Notes under the pieces: generated by a model
What the model was told of the DNA's origin: nothing
Database searches by the model: none
The model's input: the letters and a program-made list of their open reading frames with translations, nothing else
In this document: one piece after another, positions 48,122-59,429 of the stretch
How the letters are laid out: each line of letters starts with the position of its first letter
Numbering within the stretch: the stretch's first letter is position 1
Position numbers and translations under genes: made by a program
From: Blastocystis hominis
Taxonomy: Eukaryota > Sar > Bigyra > Opalinata > Blastocystidae
Direction: 5' to 3'
NCBI RefSeq assembly: GCF_000151665.1
Contig: NW_013171832.1
Span: forward strand, 124,001-188,000
DNA length: 64,000 nucleotides

Positions 48122-49954
48122 ATGGAAGAAGTATTTGGCTTATTAGTGACTGTAACGGAGGGACAACAGTTTCCCAAGAAGAAGGTATATTTGTCTGTAG
48201 GCGATTTGATTTGAATGTTATTGAAAATAGATGCGTTACAGTAAATACAAAGTTTCATTTCCAGTTGTTGCTGGTGGAGACACTGTAGTTTTCAACCAGG
48301 GTTACTTTTTCCCGAATGTCAAGGTTCCTAATTACAATGAAAAAACCCTTCCAATTCTGGTGAAGGCTTATGAGAAGAAAACGTTTTTCAACGAGTATGG
48401 AGATTCTGCTTGAGTAACAGCATAGTGTCTGCATGGCAGAATTGAAAGTCGAGGCATCCAATTTTGCCTACTTTGATTATTACGAGCCGCTCGAGTTTAA
48501 TTTAATCGCGAACGAGGGTTATTCTTCTTATAATTTCCAACTGAAAATAATGTTTCAACTCGTAAAGCCCACATCTCAATTTGTTGTTCCTGGAAGAGCG
48601 GATACGAGCAATCTGCCTCCTGTGGCTTACAATATAGAGATATCATCCGCTTCTTTGAATGTATTGGTAGCCCATTCATCTGACTGGTAGGAATCTCTCG
48701 TAAACAAGCAGCTCTACTATTCCTGCCAGCTCATAATAAACGACCACGAAGATCTCAAGACGAAGGATATCAAGGGAGTGGAGCCTCAATGGAAGCTTCG
48801 TCAAATCGTGTCGGCCGGGAACTTTTCGGATCCAAAAGTGATGGTTTTTCAAATTAACCATGTTGCGTACCCGCAGCGCCGAGATACTTTGAAGATCGTT
48901 GGAGAGGCGCGTCTTACAACCAAGCGGATCAAGACATTGAACACGAAGCACTTCGATATCTCGGTAGGTGTGGCGCGACGCGTTCATTTATTAGGTGTTC
49001 CATAACCGAACCGAAGTCGGGCTTTTGCACCTCTTTGTCCAGCCGCTCTACGCGCAGAGCCGCGATTGCACGGCGGATATGGCGAACGTGAACCAGCTCA
49101 AGCCCAACGCGCACATTTCTCCCAAGAAAGAGACGCGGACGGACGGCGAGGGAGCGTCGATCCGAGACGAGGCAGCATCGAGTCCGGTGCAGATGGCGCT
49201 GGATTCGGAAGCTGGGAACGTGGCTCCGCCGCAGTTGCGGAAGAATGAGCGCGTGCTGAATCAGGGGCAGGGCAATACGATCCGATCTGTGTCGTCGAGT
49301 CAGAGGAACACGCTGCGTTCGAGTTTTACGAGCGGAGGATCGTTGATTCCGGGTGTGGATGGGCCGAGCTCGGAGAGGTTTGACGTGCTGCAAGTCGATT
49401 TCAACGACAACGTGGCGAGTCCGAGCGTGCATTCACATGCGACATCGCCTCTCTCGCCGGTGATGGAGCGGCAGAACTATGTGAATTCGATGCAGGATCC
49501 GACGAAGCAGGCGATGTCCAGCGCACACTCGAGTTTGAAGTTGGATCCGAATCCGAATCCGAATCCGAATCTGGGCCAAGAGCTGAATCAAGATGCAAGT
49601 CTGGATCAGAATTTGGACAATAGTTTAGATATTATGGATGTGAACATGAATAATTATCCGATGGCAAATCCGAATCTGCATATGGGCGTGGACCAGAGCC
49701 CCAGTTCAAATCTCAGTCCCAATCCAAGTTCTGTTAGTTCTCGAAGTTTGAGAGGAGAGCCCGCGACGGCTCATGTGGAGATCAAGAAGGTGGCAATTGC
49801 GATGGTAGCGCCTTCGGCTACATCGGAAGAACCCAAGTATATTTCGCAGTGTCAAGCAATTATTCGAAAGAGCCAGAGTATGTATAAACAAGGTGTGCAT
49901 TTGATATCTCGTCCTAGAAATGACTATGTCGAGAATATGAAGTTTGTGTTATAA
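48122..49954 (+). CDS. C2-domain-like protein with low-complexity tail
   Basis: About 530 residues from MEEVFGLLVTVTEGQQFPKK. The first half is rich in beta strands: YSKYKVSFPVVAGGDTVVF, LKVEASNFAYFDYYEPLEF, KVMVFQINHVAYPQRRDTLK. This resembles C2-like sandwiches, but no calcium-binding Asp set is visible, so the assignment is tentative. The second half is disordered, with a short DPNPNPNPN repeat at about 49542-49572, and serine, asparagine and methionine-rich stretches. Introns of 46 nt near 48185, 31 nt near 48395, 30 nt near 48660 and 31 nt near 48963. TAA at 49952-49954, abutting the stop of the convergent LRR gene at 49949-49951; TGTTTGTT at 49964-49971. Confidence 0.55.
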
Positions 49955-51704
49955 GGAATTAATTGTTTGTTTTGTTTGACAACAAAGAGAAGAAGCAATA
50001 GGAGTAGATACGCTCTCCGAAACTACATTTGCTATCGAAGACGGGATTTCCAGAGGAACCACTTCAGGAGGTTTCACGGCCTGAGAAGTGGACGAAGGAT
50101 TGGCGTTTTCCATATTCATTTGTTCGCCATGACTCTCCACCATATTCATTCGACTAGCGCTCATGTCTGCTTCTTTATTATTATTATTATTATTGTCATT
50201 CGCCGGATGACGATAGCTCGGTGTTGCGGCTCTGCGCTTCGTCATGTCTGTCAGTCGAATCGTGTCAAGATCGTTGTCCATTTCCAGGAGCGATCGCAGC
50301 TGCACAGCTGTCACTGCACTGAATTTGTTTTTCTCCAGATTTAAGTCGCGGATATTCGACCAGATCCGATGACGAATACTATCAAAGATAACAAATGCGC
50401 CCTCATTCGAAATGCCATTATCGCTCAAATTTAGCACTTCAACCTGCGTCAAAACCTGGTCTTTATCGTTGTCGGCAAACTGCTTCACACCCTCATTTCC
50501 GACTTTGTTTGAGCTCAGATCCAGTTCTCTTAGGGATGGCAACTGCTGCTTCTGCAGGATGCAACACAGCGCGCAGATGCACGCCGGATTCAATCGATTC
50601 TGCGCCAGGGATAAGGTGTGCAGGAGCTGGAGAGGCATATCGACAATAGCGTTGCAAAGGTGCTTGATGCTGTCAAGATTCAGAGAGCATTCTGCAAGAT
50701 GAAGCTCCTCGAGATGCGCAAATGTGCCAGAGCGAATCATGGTAGCGAACGTCGCGGACACATCGCTGTTCATTGCGATTCCCGAAAGATTGATGCATTG
50801 AAGCTGAGGACAGTGATTCATTTCAATAATTCGGAAGAAGGTCTTTACGGATTCGCCCTTCAAGGGGTTATCTAACAGTCAGGAGAAACGCAAAAGTTCT
50901 CGTACAAGACCAATTAATAACACGGAGATGCTCGTGTGTAATCGACCCAAAGTGCGATAGGAAGACGTCGAATCCTTTGGAATGGATTTTGTTGTGAGAT
51001 AGGTCCAGAACCTCCAGACTTGCGCAAGAGAATGGATGATCAAATAATCTTGATAAGGCGATGGCTCCCTTATCTCCAATGGAGTTGCCAGAGAGATCCA
51101 AATATATGCATTTCTCCATCTTTCCAGAGAGATAGGCGTCTACCAGAGCGTTCACTCCTTTATGTCCAATATTGTTATTTGAGAGTGAAATCGATTCGAG
51201 ATGAGGGCACAACCCCGCCTTTAAATATTCGCAAATTGGCTGCCACTGCTTTTCGTTCATACGGGCTCCCTTGCTCTTATCCATAGGTCGAAGCGAGAAG
51301 TGTTTCAACGAAGAAAAGCAGGAGCAGTTAAAGCAATGATAGAGAGCCTCGTATGCTTCTTGACAGATAACACAACTGTCGATAGAGACTGATTCAATCA
51401 CATAGCCTTGGCCATGTTGCAACGTCCAAGCATCTGTGATACTAGGCAAGTTGCATATACAACTATAAAAGTCAGCCTCTGCCATGCCAACTAGTTTTAG
51501 ATTTCTGCAGTTATAACACCGCTTCATTCCCCACACGCACTTGCTGGAGAATGATTTCAACACAATGGTGGTTAGTGTCTAGAGTTCAAATGATAGCCCT
51601 TTTCTACGGTTAGAGTCTGCATTCGTTGGTCATTACTTTGCTGCAGGAGTTGAGGGAGCGAAGTTGGCTCACAGCAACTTATACAATCAATAAACGATTC
51701 CATA
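49949..51704 (-). CDS. RNI-type leucine-rich repeat protein
   Basis: About 560 residues from MESFIDCISCCEPTSLPQLL (ATG 51704). Ribonuclease-inhibitor-like LRRs from about residue 90 to 420: LESISLSNNNIGHKGVNALV, CIYLDLSGNSIGDKGAIALS, LEVLDLSHNKIHSKGF, LRVINWSYNPLKGESVKTFF, LRELDLSSNKVGNEGVKQF, VEVLNLSDNGISNEGA. The tail is low in complexity with an Asn run near 50185. Introns of 29 nt near 51590 and 34 nt near 50885. The frame ends TAA at 49949-49951, touching the C2-like gene; an earlier 3' end made by polyadenylation is possible because a CTTTGTTG-like motif lies upstream. Likely protein-interaction scaffold. Confidence 0.8.
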
Positions 51705-52015
51705 CTCAATCAATAATAGATATGGGTTCAGACGTAGATAAAGATGTAGAAGAAGATGATAAAATGCGAAGCCACTTGAAATGTCACGAAGGAAAAGGAT
51801 AAAGAACGTGGTTCGCATGTGAAGGCATTGTCTTGTTACAACATACAGCCAATTGAAAATAGTTAGAATCTAAAAACGATAAGTATAGAATACCAAAAAA
51901 AGTGTATGTTTTCTTATTATTATTCATACTATTCATACTACTACAAAAATACTGAATATTTTTTCTTTTTCTTTTTCCTTTTAGTTATTCAGGTTTTTGG
52001 AAAGGACAGCGGCAA
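51705..52015. other. Intergenic, divergent promoter region
   Basis: 310 bp of AT-rich sequence between the LRR protein and Hsp70-like B, with T-rich runs at 51958-51985. No heat-shock element or other motif is recognised with confidence. Confidence 0.4.
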
Positions 52016-53815
52016 ATGGATCCAAATAATTATAATGTGATGGGAATCGATCTCGGAACTACCAATTCGTGTGTTGCTGTCTGGAAAAATGGGCAGATTG
52101 CCATAGTTCCGAATGATTGTGGAAAGCGAATAACACCTTCAGTGGTGTCATTCCTCCGGGATGGAGTATTGGTAGGCAATGCAGCCTCGAAGAAAATGAC
52201 GGTGAACCATAAGAACACTGTTTTTAACTGCAAGCGATTGCTTGGCCACAAGATAACAGACGAAGTAATTAAAAGCGATCTATCTTTATTGCCCTATGTA
52301 GTAGTAGCTGATGATGACAACAATATTAAAATCCAAATAGAGACATCCGAAGGCGAGACCAAGTATTACTCCCCCGAAGAGATTAGTGCCATGATCTTGC
52401 GTTATTTGCGATCTCAGGCGGAAGCGTTTGTGGGCCACGTCATCAACGACGTGGTGATTACAGTCCCTGCGTACTTTACGGAAGCCCAGCGCAAAGCAAC
52501 GAGTACTGCAGCTCGGCTGGTGGGTCTCAATGTACTGCAGTTGCTGGATGAACCAACGGCTGCTGCAATAGCGTATCATTTTGAACAAAAGAGCAGAACG
52601 CAGCACATTCTTGTATATGACCTTGGTGGCGGTACCTTCGATGCGTCTGTTTTGCAAGTGAGTGACAGTACGATAAGGGTGTTGACGCACGATGGAGATA
52701 ACCATCTGGGTGGAGAGGATTTTGATCGCATGCTCATGAACTATCTGTTTTTCCAGTATGAGAAGCAGAAGGGCGAAGACGTTATGAACGACCGGGTTTG
52801 GCGTGCTCGAATGCATGCTGTAGCAGAGTCTTGCAAATTGGAGCTTTCTGTTGCGTCCTCCTCCTTGGTTGAGTTTGACAATTCTGATTTTACTTACTCT
52901 GTGTCTCGCTTTCTTTTTGAGAATCTAAATAAAGAGTTGTTCAACCGAACGATCTCGATTGTTGAGCGGACCCTCAAAAAAGCCCAACTTTCGAAAGAGC
53001 AGATTGACAATGTGATTTTGGTTGGTGGGTCCACTCGAATTCCCCGGATTCAGCGTCTTTTGGGAGAACGCTTCGACAACAGTAAGATCTGCAAAGGAAT
53101 CAACGCCGACGAGGCTGTGGCCACGGGCGCAGCGATTTACGCGGCGTACCTTTCCTCCCAACAAATAAAGCAGTACCCATCTTCGGTGTTGCTGTCGCTG
53201 GGCATCGAACTCCATGGCGGAATTATCGAGAAGATGATTCCTCGGGGGTCTCCGATTCCTTCGTACAGCGTGCTGGAGTTCACAACGCCCACGGACTACC
53301 AGAACAAAATATTGTTTCATATCGTGATGGGGGAGCGGTCGCTGCTCCGTAACAATATCGTTCTGGACACAATATTGCTCGAAGACCTGCCTCTGTGCCG
53401 TGCGCATGAAATGACGATCAAGGTGAAGATGACGGTGAACTCGAACTACCATCTCATTACGGAGGTGGATATTCCGGAGAAGGTTCACAAGGTGTCCGAC
53501 ATCTTTTTGGGCAATTCCGTGGATTCTGCAGAGATCCCTCGCTTGATTCGGGAGGCGGAGGAAAAGGCTTTCGAGGACAGGGAGTTGGTGGCTCGTCATA
53601 CCGAGATGAGTATTCTGGATTGCTTGGTGGAAGAAGGACACGCGCTGCTGAATTCGAGAAATCCTCGCATGACCACGGACTGGATTCAGCAGATGAACGA
53701 TATGTTGGTCGAGATAAGAGAGTGGATGAAAGTGAATGAGGATGCGGATATATCTGAATGTCAGGAGCGTCAGCAATTAATTCGAAGAAAGCTGCTTCCT
53801 GTGGTTAGTCGTTGA
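52016..53815 (+). CDS. Divergent Hsp70-like protein B (intronless)
   Basis: 599 residues, one exon. Nucleotide-binding domain is closer to canonical Hsp70 than protein A: VMGIDLGTTNSCVAVWKNGQ, DVVITVPAYFTEAQRKATS, LLDEPTAAAIAYHF, VYDLGGGTFDASVL, VILVGGSTRIPRIQRLLGER. The substrate-binding part (from about 385: LLSLGIELHGGIIEKMIPRG) is recognisable but diverged; the lid is short and the protein ends LLPVVSR with no EEVD. It is not a mitochondrial or ER form, as no targeting or retention signal is seen. TGA at 53813-53815; GGTTTGTT at 53819-53826 predicts cleavage after 53814, where poly(A) would also supply the A of TGA. Confidence 0.93.
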   Translation: MDPNNYNVMGIDLGTTNSCVAVWKNGQIAIVPNDCGKRITPSVVSFLRDGVLVGNAASKKMTVNHKNTVFNCKRLLGHKITDEVIKSDLSLLPYVVVADDDNNIKIQIETSEGETKYYSPEEISAMILRYLRSQAEAFVGHVINDVVITVPAYFTEAQRKATSTAARLVGLNVLQLLDEPTAAAIAYHFEQKSRTQHILVYDLGGGTFDASVLQVSDSTIRVLTHDGDNHLGGEDFDRMLMNYLFFQYEKQKGEDVMNDRVWRARMHAVAESCKLELSVASSSLVEFDNSDFTYSVSRFLFENLNKELFNRTISIVERTLKKAQLSKEQIDNVILVGGSTRIPRIQRLLGERFDNSKICKGINADEAVATGAAIYAAYLSSQQIKQYPSSVLLSLGIELHGGIIEKMIPRGSPIPSYSVLEFTTPTDYQNKILFHIVMGERSLLRNNIVLDTILLEDLPLCRAHEMTIKVKMTVNSNYHLITEVDIPEKVHKVSDIFLGNSVDSAEIPRLIREAEEKAFEDRELVARHTEMSILDCLVEEGHALLNSRNPRMTTDWIQQMNDMLVEIREWMKVNEDADISECQERQQLIRRKLLPVVSR

Positions 53816-54237
53816 TTTGGTTTGTTGGAAACGGGTTTTCTGAGAGGTGATGTTTCGTGTTTGGGCTCGACAAGGATATTGTTTCTGTGATTTCACTTCG
53901 TGTCGTTAAAAAATGATGTGATATTGTATCGTACTTTCTCTCTTTAATGGTGGTACTCTTTTTGCAAAGCGAAGTGATATGGAAATCGAAAGGGAATGAG
54001 ATATGAAATCGAAAGGAAATGAGATATGAAAACGAAAGGGAATGAGATAGGATTGAACAGGCGTATATAAATAATAATAATAGTAGTAGAAACAGTCTCT
54101 AATAAAGACCAAACGCAATGCTTGTAACATACACCACGATAGAAGAACCTCACACCATTCATAGCATTCTACTATTTCACAACAAACAAACAAATAAAAG
54201 TTGCGTTTGTTTTCCTATTTCAATACTATCAGCAATT
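53816..54237. other. Convergent intergenic region with short repeat
   Basis: Between Hsp70-like B and methylmalonyl-CoA mutase. It holds the tandem repeat at 53977-54046, a TAATAATAG run near 54066, and AACAAACA at 54181-54188, the minus-strand 3'-end motif for the mutase. No gene seen. Confidence 0.5.
53977..54046. repeat. 23-24-bp tandem repeat, 3 copies
   Basis: Three consecutive near-identical units beginning ATATG(G)AAA and ending GAATGAG, differing by single bases, in non-coding sequence. Confidence 0.9.
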
Positions 54238-56491
54238 TTAGAGCTTGAAGTTCTTCTTCTCCAGAATATCAAGCACATCATTTGCGCTAGTAGTAATGGG
54301 AGTACCAGGACCATGGATAGCAGACACTCCAGCCTTGTACAGGAAGTCGTAATCCTTGGGAGGAATCACACCTCCAGCGACCACAACGATATCATCGCGG
54401 CCCTCCTTCTTCAGGCACTCAATCAGCTCGGGAATCAGAGTCTTGTGTCCAGCAGCCAGGGAAGAGCATCCGACAACGTGGACATCAGCATCCACAGCAG
54501 CACGCGCAGCCTCAGCAGGGGTCTGGAACAGAGGACCCACATCCACATCAAAACCGATATCGGCGTAACCGGTGGCTACGACCTTGGCGCCACGGTCATG
54601 ACCATCCTGTCCCATCTTGGCAATGTAGACACGAGGACGACGACCGGTCTTCTCCTCGAATCTCTTAGCGCGCTCGCTCACATCCTGGAACACCTTGGTC
54701 TTCGAGTCCTCAGTGTACTCCTGCATGTAGGCACCATGGACCATCTCCTGCTGAGGAGTGTAGCGTCCCCAGTGATGCTCCAGAGCATCCGAGATTTCTC
54801 CCAGAGTAGCACGCACACGAGCAGCATTGATCGAAAGGTTCATGAGGTTGTTAGGATCAGTTCCCTTACCAGTAGGCTCGGTGAGCTTGCTGGAGTACTC
54901 CAGAGCCTCCAGAGCACGGCGGACAGCGTCGTTATCACGCTTCGCCTTAAGCTCCTTCAGACGAGCAATCTGAGAGTTGCGCACCTCAGTGTTGTCGACC
55001 TCACGGACCTCCACAGCATCCTCCTTGGCGAGCTTGTACTTGTTGACACCAACAATCGTCTCCTTTCCAGAGTCAATGCGGGCCTGCTTACGAGCAGCAG
55101 CCTCCTCAATACGCAGCTTCGGCATACCGGAGGCAATAGCCTTGGTCATACCACCAAGAGACTCGACCTCGTCGATGATGGCATCAGCTCCCTTCACCAG
55201 CTGGTTGGTCAAGTACTCAATCACATAGCTTCCACCCCAAGGATCCACGGTCTTGCAAATACCGGTCTCCTCCTGAATGATCAGCTGGGTGTTACGAGCG
55301 ATACGGGCAGAGAACTCAGTGGGAAGACCCAGAGCCTCATCCAGAGCGTTCGTATGCAGAGACTGGGTGCCTCCCATGACGGCAGCCATAGCCTCGATCG
55401 TGGTACGAATGATGTTGTTGTAAGGATCCTGCTCAGTCAGCGAGTATCCCGAAGTCTGGCAGTGAGTACGCAGAAGCAGCGACTTCTGGTTCTGAGGGTG
55501 GAAGTGCTTCTGGATGCGCTTGGCCCACAGCTGACGAGCAGCACGCAGCTTGGCCACTTCCATGTAGAAGTTCATTCCAATACCGAAGAAGAAGGACAGA
55601 CGAGGAGCCACCTTATCCACAGACACTCCAGCAGCCTCGGCAGTGCGCACGTACTCAATACCATCAGCAATGGTGAAGGCCATCTCCAGCATGGCGTCAG
55701 CTCCGGCCTCCTGCATATGGTAACCAGAGATGGAAATCGAGTTGAACTTGGGCATGTGCACAGACGTGTATCCCATGATATCCTGGATGATACGCAGAGA
55801 CTCATGAGGAGGATAGATGAAGGTGTTTCGCACCATGAACTCCTTCAAGATATCGTTCTGGATGGTACCACGGAGCAACTCCTGCTTCACACCCTGCTCC
55901 TCGGCGGCAATCACGTAGAAGGCCATCACGGGAAGCACAGCTCCATTCATGGTCATGGAGACAGACATCTTGTCCAGAGGAATTCCGTTGAACAGAACCT
56001 TCATATCCTCGACAGAGTCAATTGCCACACCGGCCATACCGACATCACCAACCACACGAGGATGGTCCGAGTCGTAACCACGGTGAGTGGCCAGATCAAA
56101 GGCAACCGAAAGACCCTGCTGTCCAGCAGCAAGGTTCTTACGGTAGAAGGCGTTGGAGGCCTCAGCGGTGGAGAAACCAGCATACTGACGAATGGTCCAA
56201 GGCTTCTTGGTGTACATGGTGGCGTAAGGACCACGAGTGAAAGGGAACACAGCGGAGCAATCATCCAGAGTGATTCCCTCGAGATCCGACTTCATGAACA
56301 TGGGCTTCATCTGAATTCCCTCAGGAGTCTTGAAGCAAAGAGTCTCTAAAAATTACAATCTCGAATCGAACCTTACCAGGAGATTCTCCCTTCAACTCTT
56401 TCGTAGCAATCTTGGTCCAGGCCTCAGGGTAGTTGCAGATACCCATAGCACGAACGGAGGTTTTGGCAAGTTGTCTAGTAGCAGCAAGCAT
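54238..56491 (-). CDS. MUT: Methylmalonyl-CoA mutase, mitochondrial-type
   Basis: B12-dependent enzyme converting methylmalonyl-CoA and succinyl-CoA. Two exons split by a 31-nt intron (56346-56376). The start [16 protein letters not shown] (ATG 56491) is a basic amphipathic presequence typical of matrix targeting. TIM-barrel domain: [60 protein letters not shown]-terminal B12 domain: [19 protein letters not shown] with the DxHxxG cobalt-ligand motif, then [10 protein letters not shown] and [15 protein letters not shown]. About 740 residues, full length. In Blastocystis-like organelles it would feed the succinyl-CoA/propionate branch. TAA at 54238-54240. Confidence 0.96.
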
Positions 56492-57721
56492 TTTCAAGTG
56501 GTTATTCTAATTTATCAAAATAAAATCCCAGTGCCCACCACAACGCACTCCTGCAGAAAAAATATGTGAAAATAAGGGCACAGATGCCAATACTTCCACG
56601 ATCGCGGTTATACTAGCGAACTCTGCGTCTTTTTTTATTCTGTCGCCTTCTATCAATTGTCTTTTCTTGTTGATATTAAGGGTATTGGCACATTGAATGA
56701 GGGATTCTAACAAACTAGCCAGGAGTGGACGCTAGAAAGCTATAGGAAACCCCATCAGAGACATGGGGGAGTGTGATAAAAAACTAGCTGTATGTAGCAA
56801 ACTAGGACAAGAAAAAGCGACATCAACTCAAAGAGAGGAATATCATCACGAAAGAAGCCAAGATTCTAGAATCACACTGGCTCTCTGAATACTATCATGT
56901 ATTACTTAATACGATGAAATCATCTAAATTGGGACATTCTATCCGCTGGATATGGAGAGTAATGTTCCCAAAAGCAGCTGGCCACAGAACCGTATTTCGA
57001 ACTTTAAAATGAACTAGAGACGTCCACGAGGTAGTCAAGAGGTCGTCAAATCGCAGTCAAGAGACAACCAAAACGATTTCAAAGGAGGAAAGATAAGAAG
57101 ACACCCCAAATCAAAACGAAGAATCCTAACGCAATATAAATAGTACTCATAAAATATGGCAGGCTGTTTCCCACGAAATAGCAGCTTATCTAGCATCGAT
57201 ACTAGAAAAGGGCAGGGTCACCTCTTGACAATAAAAGACAACTGATAGGAGGTTCCACATACTGCAGACAGCGTGATTTCCATAGAATATAAAAAAATGA
57301 AATCTATAAAGTACTAATAGAATTCGAAAAACTCACGAGAGGTAGGAAAAGACCGCCACTTCTTGTCATTCAATTTTTAGATATGGACCTTCCAGAATTC
57401 AATATTGATATTTTACAAAGTAGAATATGCACAAGAATAGGGAAGGAAAGTATTCGGGCACATTTCGTCATAAGAAAGAGAATAATAATAGGAATAGGAA
57501 TAATTATTATTAGACACGATTAACGTGTGGAGACACGATAAATATTTAGTTATACTTGTTTCCACAAGTAACAAATGATTGATTGATTGTTTCGAAAATG
57601 GACAACAATAGTAATGCATTCGCTGTGTTACCAATAAAAAAAGTTAGTGTGAGAACTAGAAATAAGAACGGCTCCTATAGAATTCTGACCAACATCAAAA
57701 TTGTCATTGTTCTTAGTAGAC
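56492..57721. other. 1.2-kb region without a recognised gene
   Basis: The longest gap. A minus-strand ORF at 56507-56713 and another at 57413-57634 are open but resemble nothing and have no splice or 3'-end support. A perfect 6-bp inverted repeat CCCCAT/ATGGGG with a 7-nt loop lies near 56746-56765. A non-coding RNA here is possible but not supported. Confidence 0.35.
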
Positions 57722-58708
57722 ATGAAGCAGTTTGATATATTCGATAAGCCTCTTATCGGTTTGTATACAAAAACTGTTCAAGGAGGGTTAGGTAGTGTTT
57801 TTTGGGAAGTACTCACTGTTAGTATCGCTATTCATTCTAACTGTATCAGTATGCACGGCTATTGTGACAATTTTCCTTGTTCCAGCTGAATCGGTGAAAA
57901 CCTCTGTTCATACTCGGAATTATTTTTTGCAGTCTACAATAATGAGCATGGATATTCTAGTTAAGAACAGCCTTTGTGATGGTACTTTTAAGAAAAGGGC
58001 CTTCTTTTAAGATTTGGAATACGAAATTCTTTCTTTCTCTCCTTCTTCTCCTCTTGGGGTATCTGCGAAAAACGTATGAGAATTCACATAGCAGATAGAC
58101 TGTAGATCAGTATGGAGTCCGATTTACAGAAACAAGTTTGCCGAATCTATGGAAATACCAGTGTCGAGCCTGTATAGAGAGGGAGTAGACATGTAACACT
58201 TAGGGGGGAGGAAGTTTAAAGATTCAAAGCAAAAAAGGTGTACTGACCCACAAAAAAGAACAATATTCAGCAAGGAATCGTCCCCTTTGTTTTAAGATAT
58301 TGAGTTTAACGTTTGGCAATACTTCACAACACACATTTTCCTCAAGTCTTCAAGGATATGAAGGGGGAGAAGGTTGCTATCTTGTGATACACGATTACTT
58401 TAATAGGGCAAAACACGGTGATCAATCTGAAAGTGTATGAAGTCAAAGAAAACAGCCAGAATGATCATTTTGAGTATGCTGCATCGATAAAATCTATGGA
58501 AGAGTCGCCAAGCGGTCTTTCTTTTTACTACTCCTTCCAGCCGGAATACATTGTTCGGCAAATAACGTCCAGTTCTACAGAGAGAGTTGCGCTGGGAGTT
58601 ATTTCCTTTGGGGCGTTTTATACTCTGCTTAGTTTGACGTGTAACGTCCTATGTAAGAGAAAGGATTTTGGGAAACGTGATTCTAATGTTTGTATAAAAC
58701 TAATCTAG
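57722..58708 (+). CDS. ERGIC/Erv41-Erv46-family cargo receptor
   Basis: ER-Golgi cargo receptor subunit: two membrane helices flanking a lumenal domain. N-terminus MKQFDIFDKPLIGLYTKT (compare the FDxFxK...xKT opening of the family), then helix 1 YSLLVSLFILTVSVCTAIVT after a 34-nt intron. The lumenal part includes LWKYQCRACIE, LKIQSKKGVL, ILSLTFGNTSQHTF (compare SLSFG), and SGLSFYYSFQPEYIV, which matches the conserved FF.Y..sP segment. Helix 2 is VALGVISFGAFYTLLSLTC near the C-terminus. Introns of 34, 30, 25, 30 and 25 nt. TGTTTGTA at 58687-58694 lies before the genomic TAG (58706-58708); poly(A) addition after 58682 would give TAA and end the protein at ...KDFGKRD. Confidence 0.72.
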
Positions 58709-58856
58709 TAAGAGAAACTGGGAGCAAGGTATGAAGGGGAGAGTATGTGTGTTGGATATTTGAAAAAATAGAATACAAAGTATAGGATCCACTAGGAAGA
58801 CTAGTAAGCAAACAAAATAGTTTGCAAACAAACAATCCAACAACCCAACAAAACAA

Positions 58857-58972
58857 CCAACTAACTAACCAACCAACCAACCCAGTCAACCAACTAACTA
58901 ACCAACCAACCCAGCCAACCAACTAACTAACCAACCAACCCAGCCAACCAACCCAGCCAACCAACTCAACCA
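58857..58972. repeat. Imperfect 29-33-bp tandem repeat (CCAACTAACTAACC-type)
   Basis: About three and a half units built of CCAA and CTAA tetramers with CCCAGCCAA or CCCAGTCAA joints. Non-coding; the minus strand opens a Trp/Val-rich frame that is an artefact of the repeat. Confidence 0.9.
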
Positions 58973-59007
58973 CCCACTCACTTCTTCCTAAACCCAGCCA
59001 TTCCAAA

Positions 59008-59238
59008 ATGTTCATCATGCGTCTTATCAAACTCTGGAGGAGCATCCACAGTGTCATGAAGGGAACGAAACACTCATCTATTATGCTATATCAAGGATAT
59101 GTTCCCAAAGGAATAAAAGACTTGGCTAAAACGCTTTCGATTTCTCTTCGTTCCACAGGATCTAACCAGCGCCTCATAATTAACACACCATTACGGGAAA
59201 GCTTATGCTGGATCTATAAAAGGAGTAACACTCGTTAG
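59008..59238 (+). CDS. Doubtful small ORF
   Basis: 76 codons, MFIMRLIKLWRSIHSVMKGT..., with a basic amphipathic start that could be an organelle presequence. A second open stretch downstream (VTLVRKVPILSSPSVFQIEL, about 59224-59345) may belong to it through an unresolved intron. No family recognised and no 3'-end motif found. Confidence 0.3.
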   Translation: MFIMRLIKLWRSIHSVMKGTKHSSIMLYQGYVPKGIKDLAKTLSISLRSTGSNQRLIINTPLRESLCWIYKRSNTR

Positions 59239-59429
59239 AAAAGTACCCATTTTATCATCACCATCGGTTTTTCAGATTGAATTACCACCAAATCGAATGA
59301 TGTATCGATCCGTTGAAACATTGACAAAACCAGCTCGCGTGTAGAAACCTCGTTTCGATTGCACCCTAACTGAATATTCACCCCGCAGCCCAGGAAACGA
59401 TGATATGTCCTTCTACAATGGTATGTCCA

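Noticed and set aside
56507-57634. Two short minus-strand ORFs in the 1.2-kb gap
   Set aside because: No similarity, no introns that extend them and no 3'-end motif; treated as chance.
58683-58922. Trp/Val-rich minus-strand ORF
   Set aside because: It is produced by the CCAA/CTAA tandem repeat and has no gene-like features.
59008-59346. A two-exon gene joining the ORF at 59008 to the open stretch at 59224-59345
   Set aside because: No GT-AG intron of the usual size puts the two parts in one frame; only the first ORF is listed, with low confidence.
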